Source of the DNA: Adiantum capillus-veneris
Taxonomy: Eukaryota; Streptophyta; Polypodiopsida; Polypodiales; Pteridaceae
Direction of reading: 5' to 3'
NCBI GenBank assembly: GCA_014529385.2
Contig: CM043952.1
Span: 69,693,370-69,757,369, forward strand
DNA length: 64,000 bases
The translations under genes were made by a program, and so were the position numbers. The notes below the pieces were generated by a model. That model searched no databases and was not told the DNA's origin. It saw only the letters and a list, made by a program, of their open reading frames with translations. Of the stretch, positions 10,690 through 21,762 are shown piece after piece (the first letter of the stretch is position 1; the number at the start of each line of letters is the position of its first letter).

Positions 10690-11050
10690 ACATTGCACGG
10701 AGTCAATATATCATTGATTTCTTAACCACCAGGACATTTCTTGAAAACATAACAAGAGCACGGAAAAGAGCTATAGAGTTGGAGGCTTGCGACTTTCAGT
10801 TAATTGGGAACCAACTCTATAGGCGAGAAAAGGACAATCAACTTAGAATCTGTGCAAGTGAAAGTGAATACCTGCTGATTCTAGAATATGGACATGGCGG
10901 AATAAGTGGAGGCCATTTTTTGGGCGATAAGACGAAAAAATTTGTCTTGACCGCAGGAATATGGTGGCCTACATTGCACATGGATGCTGAAGCGTTGTGA
11001 CGCATGTCAGAGCACCAAGGTGCCAATAAAGAGAGATGAGATGCCACTAC
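10690..11050 (+). pseudogene. Element G second integrase zinc-binding module (HHCC)
   Basis: N-terminal zinc-binding domain of the integrase. RKRAIELEACDFQLIGNQLYRR leads to HGGISGGHF (the two His), then GIWWPTLHMDAEA and CDAC (the two Cys). A frame break at about 10990-11000 separates the His and Cys halves. Its layout repeats the preceding module (identity-poor but same order: I-x-x-QLY, L-R-C/I-C, G-x-W-W/YWPT, C-x2-C), so the pair looks like an old duplication. Confidence 0.75.
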
Positions 11051-11720
11051 GGCCAATGATGGGGGCAAGGGCATTTGTAAAATGGGGCATTGATTTTGTG
11101 GGACCTATTTCACTCCCTGCATATCGCACCCATACCCAATATATCATTGTGGCTACGGCCTATCTCACAAAATGGGCGGAAGCCAAGGCAACGCAAAAAG
11201 CAGATGCACGGACCACTGCACAATTTTTGTATGAGAATGTTTTTGTACGATACCGTTTACCAATAGAAATTGTCAATGATTGTGGAACACATTTTCTTAA
11301 TGAAGTCATTGAATATCTGCTAGAGCAATTCATGGTCATACATAGGAGATCTGCTCCATACCATCCTTAGGCAAATGGTCAAGTTGAGGCCACAAATAAA
11401 ACACTACGCACGGTTCTCACTAAAATTGTGTTAGAGTCAAGAACAGATTGGGATCAGCAGCTACACTCAACACTATGGTCATACAGGGTAGCTTACAAAA
11501 CATCGAAGTAGGAACGACTCCGTACAACATGGTGTTTGACCTAAATGCTATATTACCCATAGAGTTTTTAATTCCAACTCTACGAGTAGCAAAACGCTTA
11601 GAATGGACAGGGCATGAGCTCTTTTCAAGAATAGATGACCTTGAAAAGCTAGATGAACTCCACTTGAGAGCTGTAGCATCAATCTATGCTAAAAAGAGAA
11701 GACAAAAAAGATTTTTTTGA
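10984..11720 (+). pseudogene. Element G integrase catalytic core
   Basis: DDE integrase core, which inserts the cDNA into the genome. WGIDFVGP gives the first Asp, EIVNDCGTHF the second, and QVEATNKTL the Glu. The near-universal H-P-Q-A-N-G motif reads HP-stop-ANG at about 11368-11370, a CAG-to-TAG change. The core then continues as LWSYRVAYKT and, after a frame change near 11505, GTTPYNMVFDLNAILPIEF. Apart from these breaks the core is well preserved. Confidence 0.9.
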
Positions 11721-12297
11721 CAAGCATGTGCGCACGAAAGAGTTCAAAACAAGTGATTATGTACTTTTTTATACTTTTAAGCAACATGCCAAGAAACTTA
11801 AAAAGCGAGGGATGGGACCCTTTGTGATTAGTGATCTATCGCAAAGTGGATCTATCAAGCTTGCTACATTAGCAGGTGAAGAAATGCCCAATTGGATTAG
11901 TGGATGTCGATTGAAGAAATATCATTTACCACTAACACAGGATATGCTTCAACAAATCCATCAAGGAAAACAACGTATGAAGGAGAAACAGAGAGTACAA
12001 GAAGAAGCTCAAGCAGAAGCAAAAGAACGCATTGCAAAACGAAGACTTCTACGACAACAACAACAACAAGGTGGAGCACCATTGCATCAATGCCATTCAA
12101 CTAACGACATGGATGAAGACACAGTGGAGCCAATAATTGCAATCAAAGTGGATAACAATCAAGTTGAATCGACGGCATTGCTTAATTCTGGATCTCAAGA
12201 AAATTTGATCTCTTACAGATTATACCAACAGCCAAGTCCACAAGTCAACTTCATCATACTCCTCAAGTGTTGGAAATTAGTACATCACACTCGTTAA
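11686..12297 (+). pseudogene. Element G integrase C-terminus fused to protease-like domain
   Basis: The frame runs from the integrase tail (FFDKHVRTKEFKTSDYVLFYTF, then RGMGPFVISDLS, a GPF motif) through a Glu/Gln-rich helix (KQRVQEEAQAEAKERIAK, then QQQQQ) into IIAIKVDNNQVESTALLNSGSQENLIS. The last part matches the retropepsin active-site box D-S-G-S-x-x-N-L-I-S, with Asp changed to Asn. So a protease-like domain lies downstream of the integrase in one frame. Ty3 proteases normally precede RT. The stop at 12295-12297 is followed by further protease-like sequence in another frame. Confidence 0.7.
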
Positions 12298-13146
12298 AAA
12301 CATTGGGCTAGACTATATTGCATGTACAAGTACATCAATATATTTACCCACATAAATTTTCTGTAGTCAAAGATTAAAGCACACAACACCCAATGTTGTT
12401 GGGACAACCTTGGCAAAAAGAGTACAATGTCCAGATCGATTGGAATGCGAATGCAGTCAAAATTCAGCATGCACAAGAACAACAGGTAATAGGCTTTGCT
12501 CAGCAATATCGAAATAATCAGCTGCCAGCAATGCAATCACTGGAAAAAGAGCCAAAAGCAAGAGTTCCACCAAAGAACAACATGATACCCAAGGCTAACA
12601 AACAGGTAAAAGCCAACCATGCTAACTACATACATACGAAGTCACCGACCGCACTGCAAAGATCTAGGTTACCAAAAAAAGGAAAACAAGTATGGATGCG
12701 GAAGGATAGAAATGACATGGCAAACCAAAAACAATACAATGGAAGAATTCAACCGAAGCAGATAGCTCAACCAAACACCAAGGGCATAAAACAGATATGG
12801 ATCCCAAAGAAAATGCTCCGCAATAACCCAAATGTTACTCGTATTTGGATATCGAAACAAAAGAAAATTGAACTCCCTTCAGTACAAGCAACATCGGAAG
12901 GAAAGGCAGACATCTGCATTTGCAACCGGAAAACTGACTTATGTGGATGCCAATAAGCAACAAAACAGTCGAAACAAAGTAGGTAGCAAAAAACCTACAA
13001 AAACCGGCAAAAACAAGCTACCAATGGAAAGCAAAAGAGATACGGGCTACGACCATTCCGGCCAAGCCAATACTCTCCAAAGAGATAACTACGGCCATAT
13101 CAACAGTAGCGGCAAAACAAATGCCTTTTGCAAGAAGGAAAATTAA
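12298..13146 (+). pseudogene. Element G 3' region: protease C-half and basic tail with repeated W motif
   Basis: HPMLLGQPWQKEYNVQIDW at 12390-12450 resembles the retropepsin C-terminal I-L-G-x-P-W-L motif and continues the protease-like domain upstream. Then comes a Lys/Gln/Asn-rich tail in which KQVWMRKDR, KQIWIPKKM and TRIWISKQK recur about every 40-50 residues, ending with ICICNRKTDLCGC. A frame change near 12900 gives a further basic stretch to 13146. The tail is very unlike the neighbouring pol in composition. The function is unknown; nucleic-acid binding is possible. Confidence 0.5.
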
Positions 13147-13379
13147 ACAGAGAGCAGTAGAGTTACAGTTGTTACTTGCAAAGAAAACAGGAAACCTCGA
13201 CGGCGAATGCCAATAGGCCTTTTTCTTATACCCTTCTCTTGCACATCATTAATTTTTCCATGCATTGACCAAGTATGCATAAATTAGGGCCACATTAATC
13301 GGCCAAGCATTAGCACAAATTTTTCAACCTATGCACGACACATACTCCAAGGTGATGAATTGTCATCCGGGAGGACTCT

Positions 13380-14526
13380 GGCTAGGAGGGGGGGAGGCAT
13401 TCTCAAATGCGGAACCAATAGCGCATGAATTTCGACTAATTCTAAGGGTTGTTGTTTGATTACGAAATTTTTTGAACTAACCCAAGTACATATGCCCTTA
13501 TACAGCATGTATCTATAAGTATATGGGGCCAAACGCCAAATCAAGCCCCTAGGTGTGTGTATATAAGTAGAAATAGCCATTTTTTGGGCAAAATATTGGT
13601 AAAACGGAGAAATCCGGCCATAAAAATTGTATGTGAGTGTATATAATGTTTCACGGTGATGTTTTTTATTTATTATAATTTTTGGGGAGTTTCTGGGTTT
13701 GATTTGCTATTTTCCTTTTAATTTTGCTAATTTTCGGCAGAAAAACTTCAAAAATACAAAAAAACAGGTGAAAAATGCTTGTAATGAAAAAAAAAAATTC
13801 ATGATGATCAGTGACTATAGGACAACCTATGGTACAGTGGGGGTGCAATTATGAGACTGGAGCGGAAAACGTGTTTTGGCCAGATTTTGACTGAAATGCC
13901 AAATTTTTGGTAAACAACGCAAATGGAGTCCAAATCATGAAATTTTTGAGCCTAAACCGCATCTCGCAAGAAGTTGGGAGCACATGTCAAATTTCATGAA
14001 AAGTAGTTCGGGGACCTCCATTATAAGAAATTTTCACCTCATTTTCACTATTGTCCTTTGAGAGAGAGCTTCCTCCACCTAGAGCTAGCAGAACATCCAG
14101 CAGCTTCTACGACTTGCATGACTACCCGACGAGCTTTAGACATGAGAGGTAGGCTCACCACCTTGAGCTTTTTGCGCATGTTTGTCGTTTTGTCGCGAAA
14201 ACTAGTGTAGGGTTCACACACATAGCGGGCAATAGAGACCTACAAGTAGCAGCGGCCACCTAACGGCTAACCCAAAAGCAATGAGACCTCATCGGCAACT
14301 TACCCTAGTATAGGAGACCAGTCTTGGATGTCCAAAGGCAGTAGAAACCATCGGAAAAAACCCTAATTCCTAGAATCCCGCAAGAGGCCACCAAATCGGA
14401 AATCAGCGAAAAGGTGCCCAAATGCTACCAAAATTCATGGGTAGAAGCATCTCGACATGCTCGACAAGTCCAGGTAGCCCACATTACCAAAAGGTGACCT
14501 GAAGCGGCACTAAACTTCATAAGCGG
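13380..14526 (+). repeat. Polypurine tract and probable 3' LTR start of element G
   Basis: A G-rich tract, AGGAGGGGGGGAGG (about 13384-13397), is the expected polypurine tract for plus-strand priming. It is followed at 13558-13565 by TATATAAG, a TATA-like box. The exact LTR start was not found and no second copy is present, so this is inferred from order alone. The sequence runs without genes to 14526, where element A begins. It may continue at 23236. Confidence 0.4.
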
Positions 14527-15663
14527 TGTCAGGATTTTTTTGGATCAAGGGATTGCGCATATGTACATACACATGCATGGTGCATCAAATAAAGGATTGC
14601 CCATTTTCCTTAGCCAGGTGGTTATGTGGGGCCCACATGTGTACAGGTAAGACAGTGTGTACATAGTGCATCGATTTTCACTATCACCAGTACAAGTATG
14701 TTTTTTCTACAATAATGAGGAGTTTATAGCGTGTAAAACTTCTCGAGGAAGCTATCCACGGGCCGACGACATGAAGTCAGCAGGTGCGTCAGATGGCATC
14801 TAGTGGCGTCAGGAGGGCGAACGAGGTCAATATTTGCACGCAGATGAGGACGGACACAACGTGGGTGTTTTCTTGTGAGAGTTACGCAGAAAGTTCATCA
14901 TTAGGACCACTTTTTGGGGCCACTTCACGTGGTGGCGAGATGCATTATTGGAAAAAAGCTGAGTGCCAGGTGTGCGGATGATGCAAAAAGGTGACAACTA
15001 TGCACTGCGAGGTCAGTTTTTGGCCTGTTCGGGGTCCGTTTGAGGTCATCTAAAAGGCCAAGGGTGCCCAACCAATAAAGCTAAGTGTGGGAATTGAAAA
15101 AAGAGAGAGAAGACCAGAAAAAATGTGGAGAAGAGAGGAGGAACAGCCGCAGGTGTGTTTTTGCTCATTTTGGAGCTTGTTTTGGTCGTAAAATGCTCAT
15201 CCGAGGTCGGATTTGAGCACTTTGATATTGTAGACTAGGGTTTTGGGCTGTTCCGGACGCGATGGCGCTGTCCATTTTGCCAAAATACTCACTCTTTTCC
15301 TGCTGTTTTTCTGTGTAAGTTTCTCCTATGAGCGAAGTTTCTGCTCTAGTTTGTGATTGTATCTGGCTTATTTTACCCATATTGTGTGAGCTATTTGCCC
15401 CATTGGTGTTGGCCCAAGCTCAATTGTATCTAAACATCAGAAATTATCCTCTTTTGAGCTGAGTTTTTTGGGTGTGTGTGTGTGTGTCTGTGTGGAGTGG
15501 GCAAGTGGATAGTCTCTCTCCTCTCACTCCAGAGGTGGGTTCCCTGTCTCGGCCAGGTGTGTTGTGTAAGCCGAGTGGTGCCCCATAGTGTGTATGTGTA
15601 TCTTGCCAAGAGTGTGTGTGGGGTCGTTATAGAGGCGCTGTGTGTGTTTTCATCCCGCTCACA
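14527..15663 (+). repeat. Element A 5' LTR
   Basis: It starts TGTCAGGATT and ends CCGCTCACA. It matches 22109-23235 almost base for base, with small indels (for example GTGTGTACATAG against GTGTACATAG). (TG)n near 15473-15490 is shared. Open frames inside it are not genes. Confidence 0.95.
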
Positions 15664-16409
15664 TTCTTTTGGCGCCCCCACGGAGGATCTTCTTCGAGTA
15701 CCTTCTACTTCGAGCTTCAAGCTTCGAGATTCGGGATTACAGGTTGCAGACTACAGATTACAGATTATAGGTTACAGGGACAGGTACAGGTATAGGTGAT
15801 TCACACAGGTACACGTAGCTGGAGTACAGTGATATACTAGCAGTGGTGTCACTTGCAGCTGTTGTGGGTATGCATCATTTAGCGCCTGTTTGAGCGCATT
15901 GTCTGGTGGATTGTACGTTACTTGTGGAAACTGTCATTGTACGCATTTGTGGAGCCATACTTGGTTGTATTTGGCAGTCCCAGCCATTTGTGAGACTTGG
16001 TCTGGAAGATAGTCATTTCGGAGACTTGACTATACGCGATTTGCATTAGCCTTCGTGTGAGGGTCGATAGCGTGAGGTTTTTATTGAGCTGGGGGATTCT
16101 CAAATGTAGAGATCCTTTCGGTGATACAGGTAGCTGGAGCACCCTTTTTGTGACCTCGCCATAGGCTATGTACTAGTGAGTCCTACTTGATGCTCGGGTT
16201 CTATTGTTGACAGTTTATGCATACATATACAGTCTATATTTTGGGTTCCTACTGCTCTATTTCTGGGGAAACTCTACCAAAATTTTTCCACGTTATGATG
16301 GCTGGTTTTTTGGTCTTTTGAGCCATTTATGCTGTTATGCTGCTGAAATTTTGGCAAAATCAGAGGTTAAGTCAGGTGTGCCTTCTTGGGAGCTTCATGG
16401 TTGGCTTTA
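15664..16409 (+). promoter_or_regulatory. Element A primer-binding site and leader
   Basis: TGGCGCCCCCACGGAGGATC at 15670-15689, six bases after the LTR, is the primer-binding site. B has the same with T for C, and D a close variant. I could not assign the tRNA. From about 15733 to 15797 the leader holds a degenerate short repeat of GATTACAG/GGTACAG type, also present in B (about 42633-42700), suggesting a structured or protein-binding leader segment. No gene is seen before the small ORF at 16410. Confidence 0.75.
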
Positions 16410-16628
16410 ATGGATGATCAAAATGGCCCTCAATTCACTCCATTTCATTTAACTCAAAGAATTCAGATTCATGTTCATGTGTCCAGGAAGATCTTTTTCC
16501 AGTAGCGCATAGTCTTTATGTTTGGGCCAAGAAGATTGAGAGAGATCCTGGAATGTCCTTTGCCTGTTGTAATTCCGATGATCAACTATGAAAACTCATT
16601 TGATGTGCATGTGTTTGTCTTTATCTAA
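16410..16628 (+). pseudogene. Leader small ORF, type b, 72 codons (element A), one stop
   Basis: A 72-codon frame from ATG (MDDQNGPQ) to TAA, lying between the primer site and gag. Recognisable blocks are TPFHLTQRI, VSRKIFFQ, FMFGPRRLREIL, PVVIPMINY and SFDVHVF. Codon 32 is TAG where element B has CAG (FFQQR), so this copy is interrupted by a single CAG-to-TAG change. Length and start agree exactly with the copies at 41814-42032, 48438-48656 and 56274-56492. I do not recognise the family. Confidence 0.8.
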
Positions 16629-16730
16629 AGCTGAGCTCCATTGAAGTTTTTGGGGATTGGGTAGTCAAAAGTCTTGGGTTCTAGCACGTGTGTTCGAAGG
16701 GGTTCTCAAAGCATTGTAACTTGGGTAGCC

Positions 16731-17690
16731 ATGGCTTTCTCTTATCCCGAGTTTCATGGAAGAAGTGATGAAGATGTGGAAGAATTTTTGGAAAAGATGG
16801 AGGTTGCGTGCATTAGCAACCACATTCATGACCCTACGCAAATGTTACGCCTTCTCCAAATTTTTTTGAAGAGTGATGCACGAGTTTGGTCTAAAGCATT
16901 TGAAGAAGAGTTGCGTGTGGCTTATCCACCTATAAGGTTGAGTTGGGACAATCTACGACATGGGTTGGAAGTGGAGTTTGTGAAGATAGAAGATCCTGAC
17001 AAGGTGTGGCAAGAAGTACAGGCTTTGGTGCAAAAGGAAGGTGAGCCAGTAGATGCGTACATACGAAAGTTTTCATTGACATGGGAGCGGATATGCAAGG
17101 CTTTAGCACCACAGGTACCCCCGCCTAACATGATGAAGAAGGACAGGTTCTTAGCTGGTCTTTGGGAGAATATACGTTGGAGAGTGGAGCTAAAGAAGCC
17201 TAGGACATATGAAGATGCACTAGAGGTAGCAAGGAACAAAGAGTGGAAGCTGAGGAAAATGAGCCAGTTAGGGGTGGAGTCTTTGCCAATGAGGTCTGAA
17301 TTTCAGCCTATAGAGTCTTTACAAGGTCGCATGTCAGGGGTTCATCACAAACCAGTGGTTCCTGTTACTACTCAGGTTATGCCAGCAGTGGTCACTACAG
17401 CAGTGCAAGATGATGGGCTAAGGCAAGACATGAGTCAAATGGTAGATTTGATGAAGAATCTCAGCCTAAACATGCTAGGTCAAGTGGGAAATAATCGAGG
17501 TCGAGGGAGGTTTGCAAATCAGCCAAGAGGTGAAGAAAGGCCTAGGAATGGTGTTGGACAAAGCAATGGTAGGTTTTGGAGGCAGACGCCCACATGTTAC
17601 AATTGTGGAGAGTTGGTCACATCAGCCCGCAATGTGATAAGCCACCAAGGATGGGGGGAGACATGTATCCATTGCCAAGACAGGTGCTAA
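16731..17690 (+). pseudogene. Element A Gag
   Basis: Capsid and nucleocapsid. I choose the ATG at 16731 (MAFSYPEFHGR): it is the first ATG in a good position, and element B keeps the same start. The capsid shows FHGRSDEDVEEFLEKME, VWSKAFEEEL, EPVDAYIRKFSLTWERI and FLAGLWENIRWRVE, typical of the Retrotrans_gag fold. A Gln/Gly/Arg-rich segment leads to a zinc knuckle beginning CYNCGE at about 17596. A one-base deletion there moves the rest of the knuckle (GHISPQC) to another frame, so Gag is truncated at its nucleocapsid. Confidence 0.9.
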
Positions 17691-18085
17691 CTAGGTCAAA
17701 TGATTATGGCATCGAAATTAAGGGAGACGAAGGAACCAGTGGACTGACCCAGGAGGAAAAGGGAAAGACAAAAGTGCTAAGTGTAGTCACCTTGGAGAAG
17801 GCATCAAAGCTAGAGGATACATTAGTGATGCCTATTGGGAAGAGGACCACAGAGGACAAGGAAGGAAGAAGTGCCCCAGGTCCTAGTAAGAAGAAAGGAA
17901 AGAGCCATGAAGGCGAGGATGTCAAGGCCAAGAGGAAAAGGAGAGCTCGTCGAAAGTTTCATGTTTCAGATTTTCCACTAGGGGATGGGAAATTAAGCTA
18001 TGACTTGAAGGAGGATCTGACGAGCAGGAAGGCAGATGTTACTTTTGGGCAGCTTATAGAGATGGTGCCTAAGCTAAAGCGATAG
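17600..18085 (+). pseudogene. Element A Gag-protease linker after frameshift
   Basis: Continuation of Gag in the shifted frame: GHISPQCDKPPRMGG completes the zinc knuckle, then an acidic and lysine-rich linker (EEKGKTKVLS, KKKGKSHEGED, KRKRRARRKFHVSDFPLGDG). Element D has the same FPLGHG block before its protease. The frame ends in TAG at 18083-18085, immediately before the protease part in the same frame. Confidence 0.75.
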
Positions 18086-18559
18086 TGGAAGAGGATGGTT
18101 AACCCAATGGAGAAAGAGCCAGAGAGAGGTTCAGTGAAGGTGTTGGCAATGGACGAGCTACCAAACATTTGTCCAATAGTAGATGTGTGGCATAAAAGGA
18201 AAAATTTGGGACAAGGTTATGTGGATGGCGGAGCCCAAATATGCGTCATAACACACTCATGCGTTGAGAAGATGGGTCTCACAGTGGCTGGGGTGTCAGG
18301 TTTTCGGATCAGATTGGAAAACCATCAAAAAGTAAAATGCTTGGGTGTTGTAAAGAGCTTAGAAGTGGAGGCATATGATGCAAAGGCAGTGGTTGATTTT
18401 CATGTGATGCCAGCAGGGTTGGGAGCATATCCTATTATACTGGGCAGAGCATGGTTACGTGCAGTGGGAGCTGTTCAAGATGGCGACATGGTACGATTAG
18501 CCTCTATGGAAAGACAGGGACAAAGAAGCTTTATAATATGGACACAAGGAAATGATTAG
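18086..18559 (+). pseudogene. Element A protease
   Basis: Retropepsin domain. The active-site box is YVDGGAQICVI, with D-G-G in place of D-S/T-G. Many plant Ty3 proteases read V-D-G-G-S, so this may be normal for the lineage rather than damage. The C-terminal motif YPIILGRAWLR near residues 127-137 completes the fold. It is separated from the linker by one TAG codon in the same frame, and from the RT part by a frameshift near 18559. Confidence 0.85.
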
Positions 18560-20274
18560 AGGAGATTTATGAAGATGAGGATGAGTCTAGTGATGAAGAC
18601 TCTTCCACGGTGACAGATGAGGATAGTGATAGCACTACCAGCAGTGATGAGGATGCTGATGTTGCATTTCTTTTGATGGACAAAGAAATCCAGGAGATTG
18701 GGTTAGTTGCATTTGCGAATGAGGTTGAAGATGAAAGTGAAGGGCCTTATGAGGTGATTGAAGGGCTGATGCAAACCAAGGTTGAGTTGTCAAAGAAGCA
18801 GGAATTAATGACGCAAATGATTAGTGGAGACCTCTCAGCTATGGAGAAGGATATATTTTTGCATATGCTGGCTAGTTTTCCTGATTTGTTCATTACTTCA
18901 TATGAAGAGATCAGAGGGTTCAAGGGTGAAGAGATGCATATAGAGCTGAAAGAAGGTGCTAAGCCAGTGCGGCAAAGGCTAAGAAGGATGGGTCAAGAGA
19001 AAATGGAAGCCTTGCGAGAAGAGGTGGACAAGTTATTGAAGGCAGGGTTCATAGTCCCTGTGGAGACCACATAATGGGTGAGTCCAGTTGTAGTCAGTCC
19101 AAAGAAGGATGGGAAGTGGAGAATTTGTATAGATTTTAAACCCTTAAACGCAGCCACTAAGAAGAACCCATATCCTCTTCCATTCATTGATCAGATCTTG
19201 GATGCGGTGGCAGGTTATGAGAGGTACAGTGTGTGTGATGGTTTTTCAGGCTATTTTCAATTGAAGATTGCTCTTAAAGACCGCACAAAGACAACTTTTA
19301 TTACGCCATGGGGCTGCTATTGCTACACAGTTTTGCCATTTGGGTTGTCAAATGGACCTTCCTTCTATCAAGAGAGAGCAAATTGGGTGTTGGAACCATT
19401 CATTGGTAGTTGTGTTAAAGCTTTTATGGATGACTTCTGTGTTTATAGCAGTAGGGCTGAACACCATGAGAAGCTACAGATGGTATTGGCTCGATATGAT
19501 GAATGTGGAGGACAACTGAATCCAAAGAAATGTCATCTAGCACAGCCAAGGGTGAAGTTATTGGGCCACATGGTGTCAGAAAATGGCATTGAGGCTGATC
19601 CAGACAAGGTTAAGTCTATTATTCTTCTTCCATCACCTACGAGTACGAAGCAATTGGCAACCTTTATACACAAAGTGAAGTATAGGGCAAGGTTTATTCC
19701 ATTGTCTTCTCAGATTCTTTATCCATTACAACAAGTGGCAAAGCATGATCCATTGCAATGGGATGACAAGTGTGAAGAAGTGTTTCAAGAGGTGAAAGAG
19801 GTGTTAGGGGGGTTGTCAGCCATGCAGGCTCCTGATTGGGAGAAAGTTTTTTATGTAAATCCCTCAGTAGGGGATGATGCCATTGGAGCCATGCTATTGC
19901 AAAAGGGGAAGGGCAGCCATTATATGAGGCTAGTGTATTGTGCAAGCCGAGTGAAGTTGGTAGCGGAGAGAAAGTTCTCGGAAGTAGAGCTAGTGATGGC
20001 CAGTGTAATATTTGCTTGTCGACGATTTCTTCATTACTTGCTACCACGGCCTTTTGTTTTCTTGACGAGTTATGCCTTTTTGTCACAGTTAATTAATGGT
20101 ACTAACATGTCAAATGTGGTGAATAAATGGGTAATTGAGCTGCAAGAGTTTGAGTTCTCTTTTCTAGTGGAAGATAGTACAAGGTCTACCCTAGATGATT
20201 TGTTGACCTACAAGGCGAATCCCCTTATTGTTAAAGAAGAGGTGGTGAGAAAGGTACTTGAAGAAGTGCCATAG
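18560..20274 (+). pseudogene. Element A reverse transcriptase and RNase H
   Basis: An acidic linker (18570-18670, runs of Glu/Asp/Ser) is followed by RT. Motifs are LLKAGFIVPVE, WVSPVVVSPKKDGKWRICID, YSVCDGFSGYFQL, TTFITPWGCYCY, LPFGLSNGPSFYQ and the catalytic FMDDFCVYS. The thumb and a weakened RNase H follow: DWEKVFYVNPSVGDDAIGAML has lost the usual D-A-S Asp pattern. One TAA at 19075-19077 interrupts the frame at a position where element D has Glu. The region ends at a TAG (20272-20274) before the second RNase H. Confidence 0.9.
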
Positions 20275-21762
20275 ATCAGCAATGCACATGTGTTGTTCTT
20301 TGATGGTTCATACAGAAAGAGCCACGATGCAGCTTTAGGGGGTATAGCACTTTATGATCCAGAGGGGAAGCTAGTATGCAAGAGAGGGTTCAAATTGGAT
20401 GCGCATAGTAACAATGAGGCTGAATATGCTACATTGGAAGCCGGATTGCACATTTGTTTGAAGCATGGGGTTCGAAGGTTGAGCATAAAAGGTGATGCCT
20501 TGTTAGTGGTGAAGCAAGTGCTGGGTGTGTGGAAGAGCAAGAACACCTCATTGAAGGAAATGTGCTTCAGAATTAAAGGCCTGTTAAAAAATTTTGAAGC
20601 ATGGAGCATCAGACACATTGAACGTGCTCTAAATGGAGAGGCACATGAAGCAGCTCAAGGCATGATTGGGGAGCTATTCGTGTTGAGGACCACTTTACCT
20701 CTTTATCATGGCCGGGAAAGTTTGGCTCAAGAAGAGGAGTTTTTGCTAACAGGAATCATTCCAAAGGAGATTCAAAAGTCTAAGAAGTATGGCTTTGTGC
20801 GTAGAGCATACAGGTACAAATTGATTGGTGATGTCTTATACATGAAAGGGGCTGATCTCGTGTTGAGACGTGTACCTTGGCGGGAGGAGCTTTACAGAGT
20901 GTTGGAAGAGAATCATGAAGGCGCATGTGGTGGACATTTTGCTCTAAAGATCACCTTGCATAAGATTTTGCAAGAGGGGTATGTATGGCCTAGTTTGCAC
21001 AAGGATATTCACCATTGGTGTAGGTCTTGCAATAGGTGTCAAGCATTTGGGAAGAGAGTGTTGAAGCCAGAGCTACGAAAAACCATTATGGCGTTTGATG
21101 TGTTTGAAAAGTGGGGGATTGATGCAATAGGCCCATTACCTATCACAAGCAGGGGCAAAAGCTATATTTTGACGGCAGTGGACTATCTCTCTAGATGGGC
21201 AGAGGCTATAGCATTAAAACAGATCACTGCAAAGGATGTGGCAAAATTTGTGTATGATGAAATATGTTGCAAGTTTGGGGTGCCATTAGAGCTACTTTCA
21301 GATAAGGGGCCAGGCTTTCGAGCTAAACTGCTAGATTTTTTATGTGCAAAGATGAAGATTAGGCACCAGCATACCACTTCTTATTACCCGCAGTGTAATG
21401 GCTTAAATGAAAGATTCAATGGTGAGTTGGTACAAATTCTTTCTAAAGTGACAGAGCACCAAGGAAAGAATTGGGATTTGGAATTGCCTAGTGCATTATG
21501 GGCTTACCGTACTTCGGTGAAGACAGGTACAGGGTTTACTCCATTTCATTTGGTGTATGGGAAGGAAGCACTATTGCCTGTGGAGGTAGAGTTGCCTGCG
21601 GTCAAAATGTTAGAGAAGTTGCTTGGGCCACCTACTGATGCATTCAAAGAGAGGCTCTTACAACTACAAGAGGTTCAGTTGGATAGGATGAGTGCATTGG
21701 AACATTATGGGCAGATGCAAGATAGGGCTTTGGCAAAGATAAATGAAAAGTGTCAAAAGTAA
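20275..21762 (+). pseudogene. Element A second RNase H and integrase
   Basis: A second RNase H opens the frame: VLFFDGSYRKS (Asp), NNEAEYATLEAGL (Glu), IKGDALLVVKQVL (Asp). The fourth acidic position, EADA in relatives, is EAHEAA here. The integrase follows with HEGACGGHF and CRSCNRC (zinc domain), WGIDAIGPLP (first Asp), ELLSDKGPGF (second Asp) and GLNERFNGEL (Glu). The catalytic triad is intact over about 490 codons with no internal stop, the longest clean frame in this element. The frame ends at 21762, and the tail continues in another frame from 21743. Confidence 0.92.

Noticed and set aside
12001..12104. Possible regulatory polyglutamine gene
   Set aside because: The Gln run is part of the element G integrase-protease linker frame.
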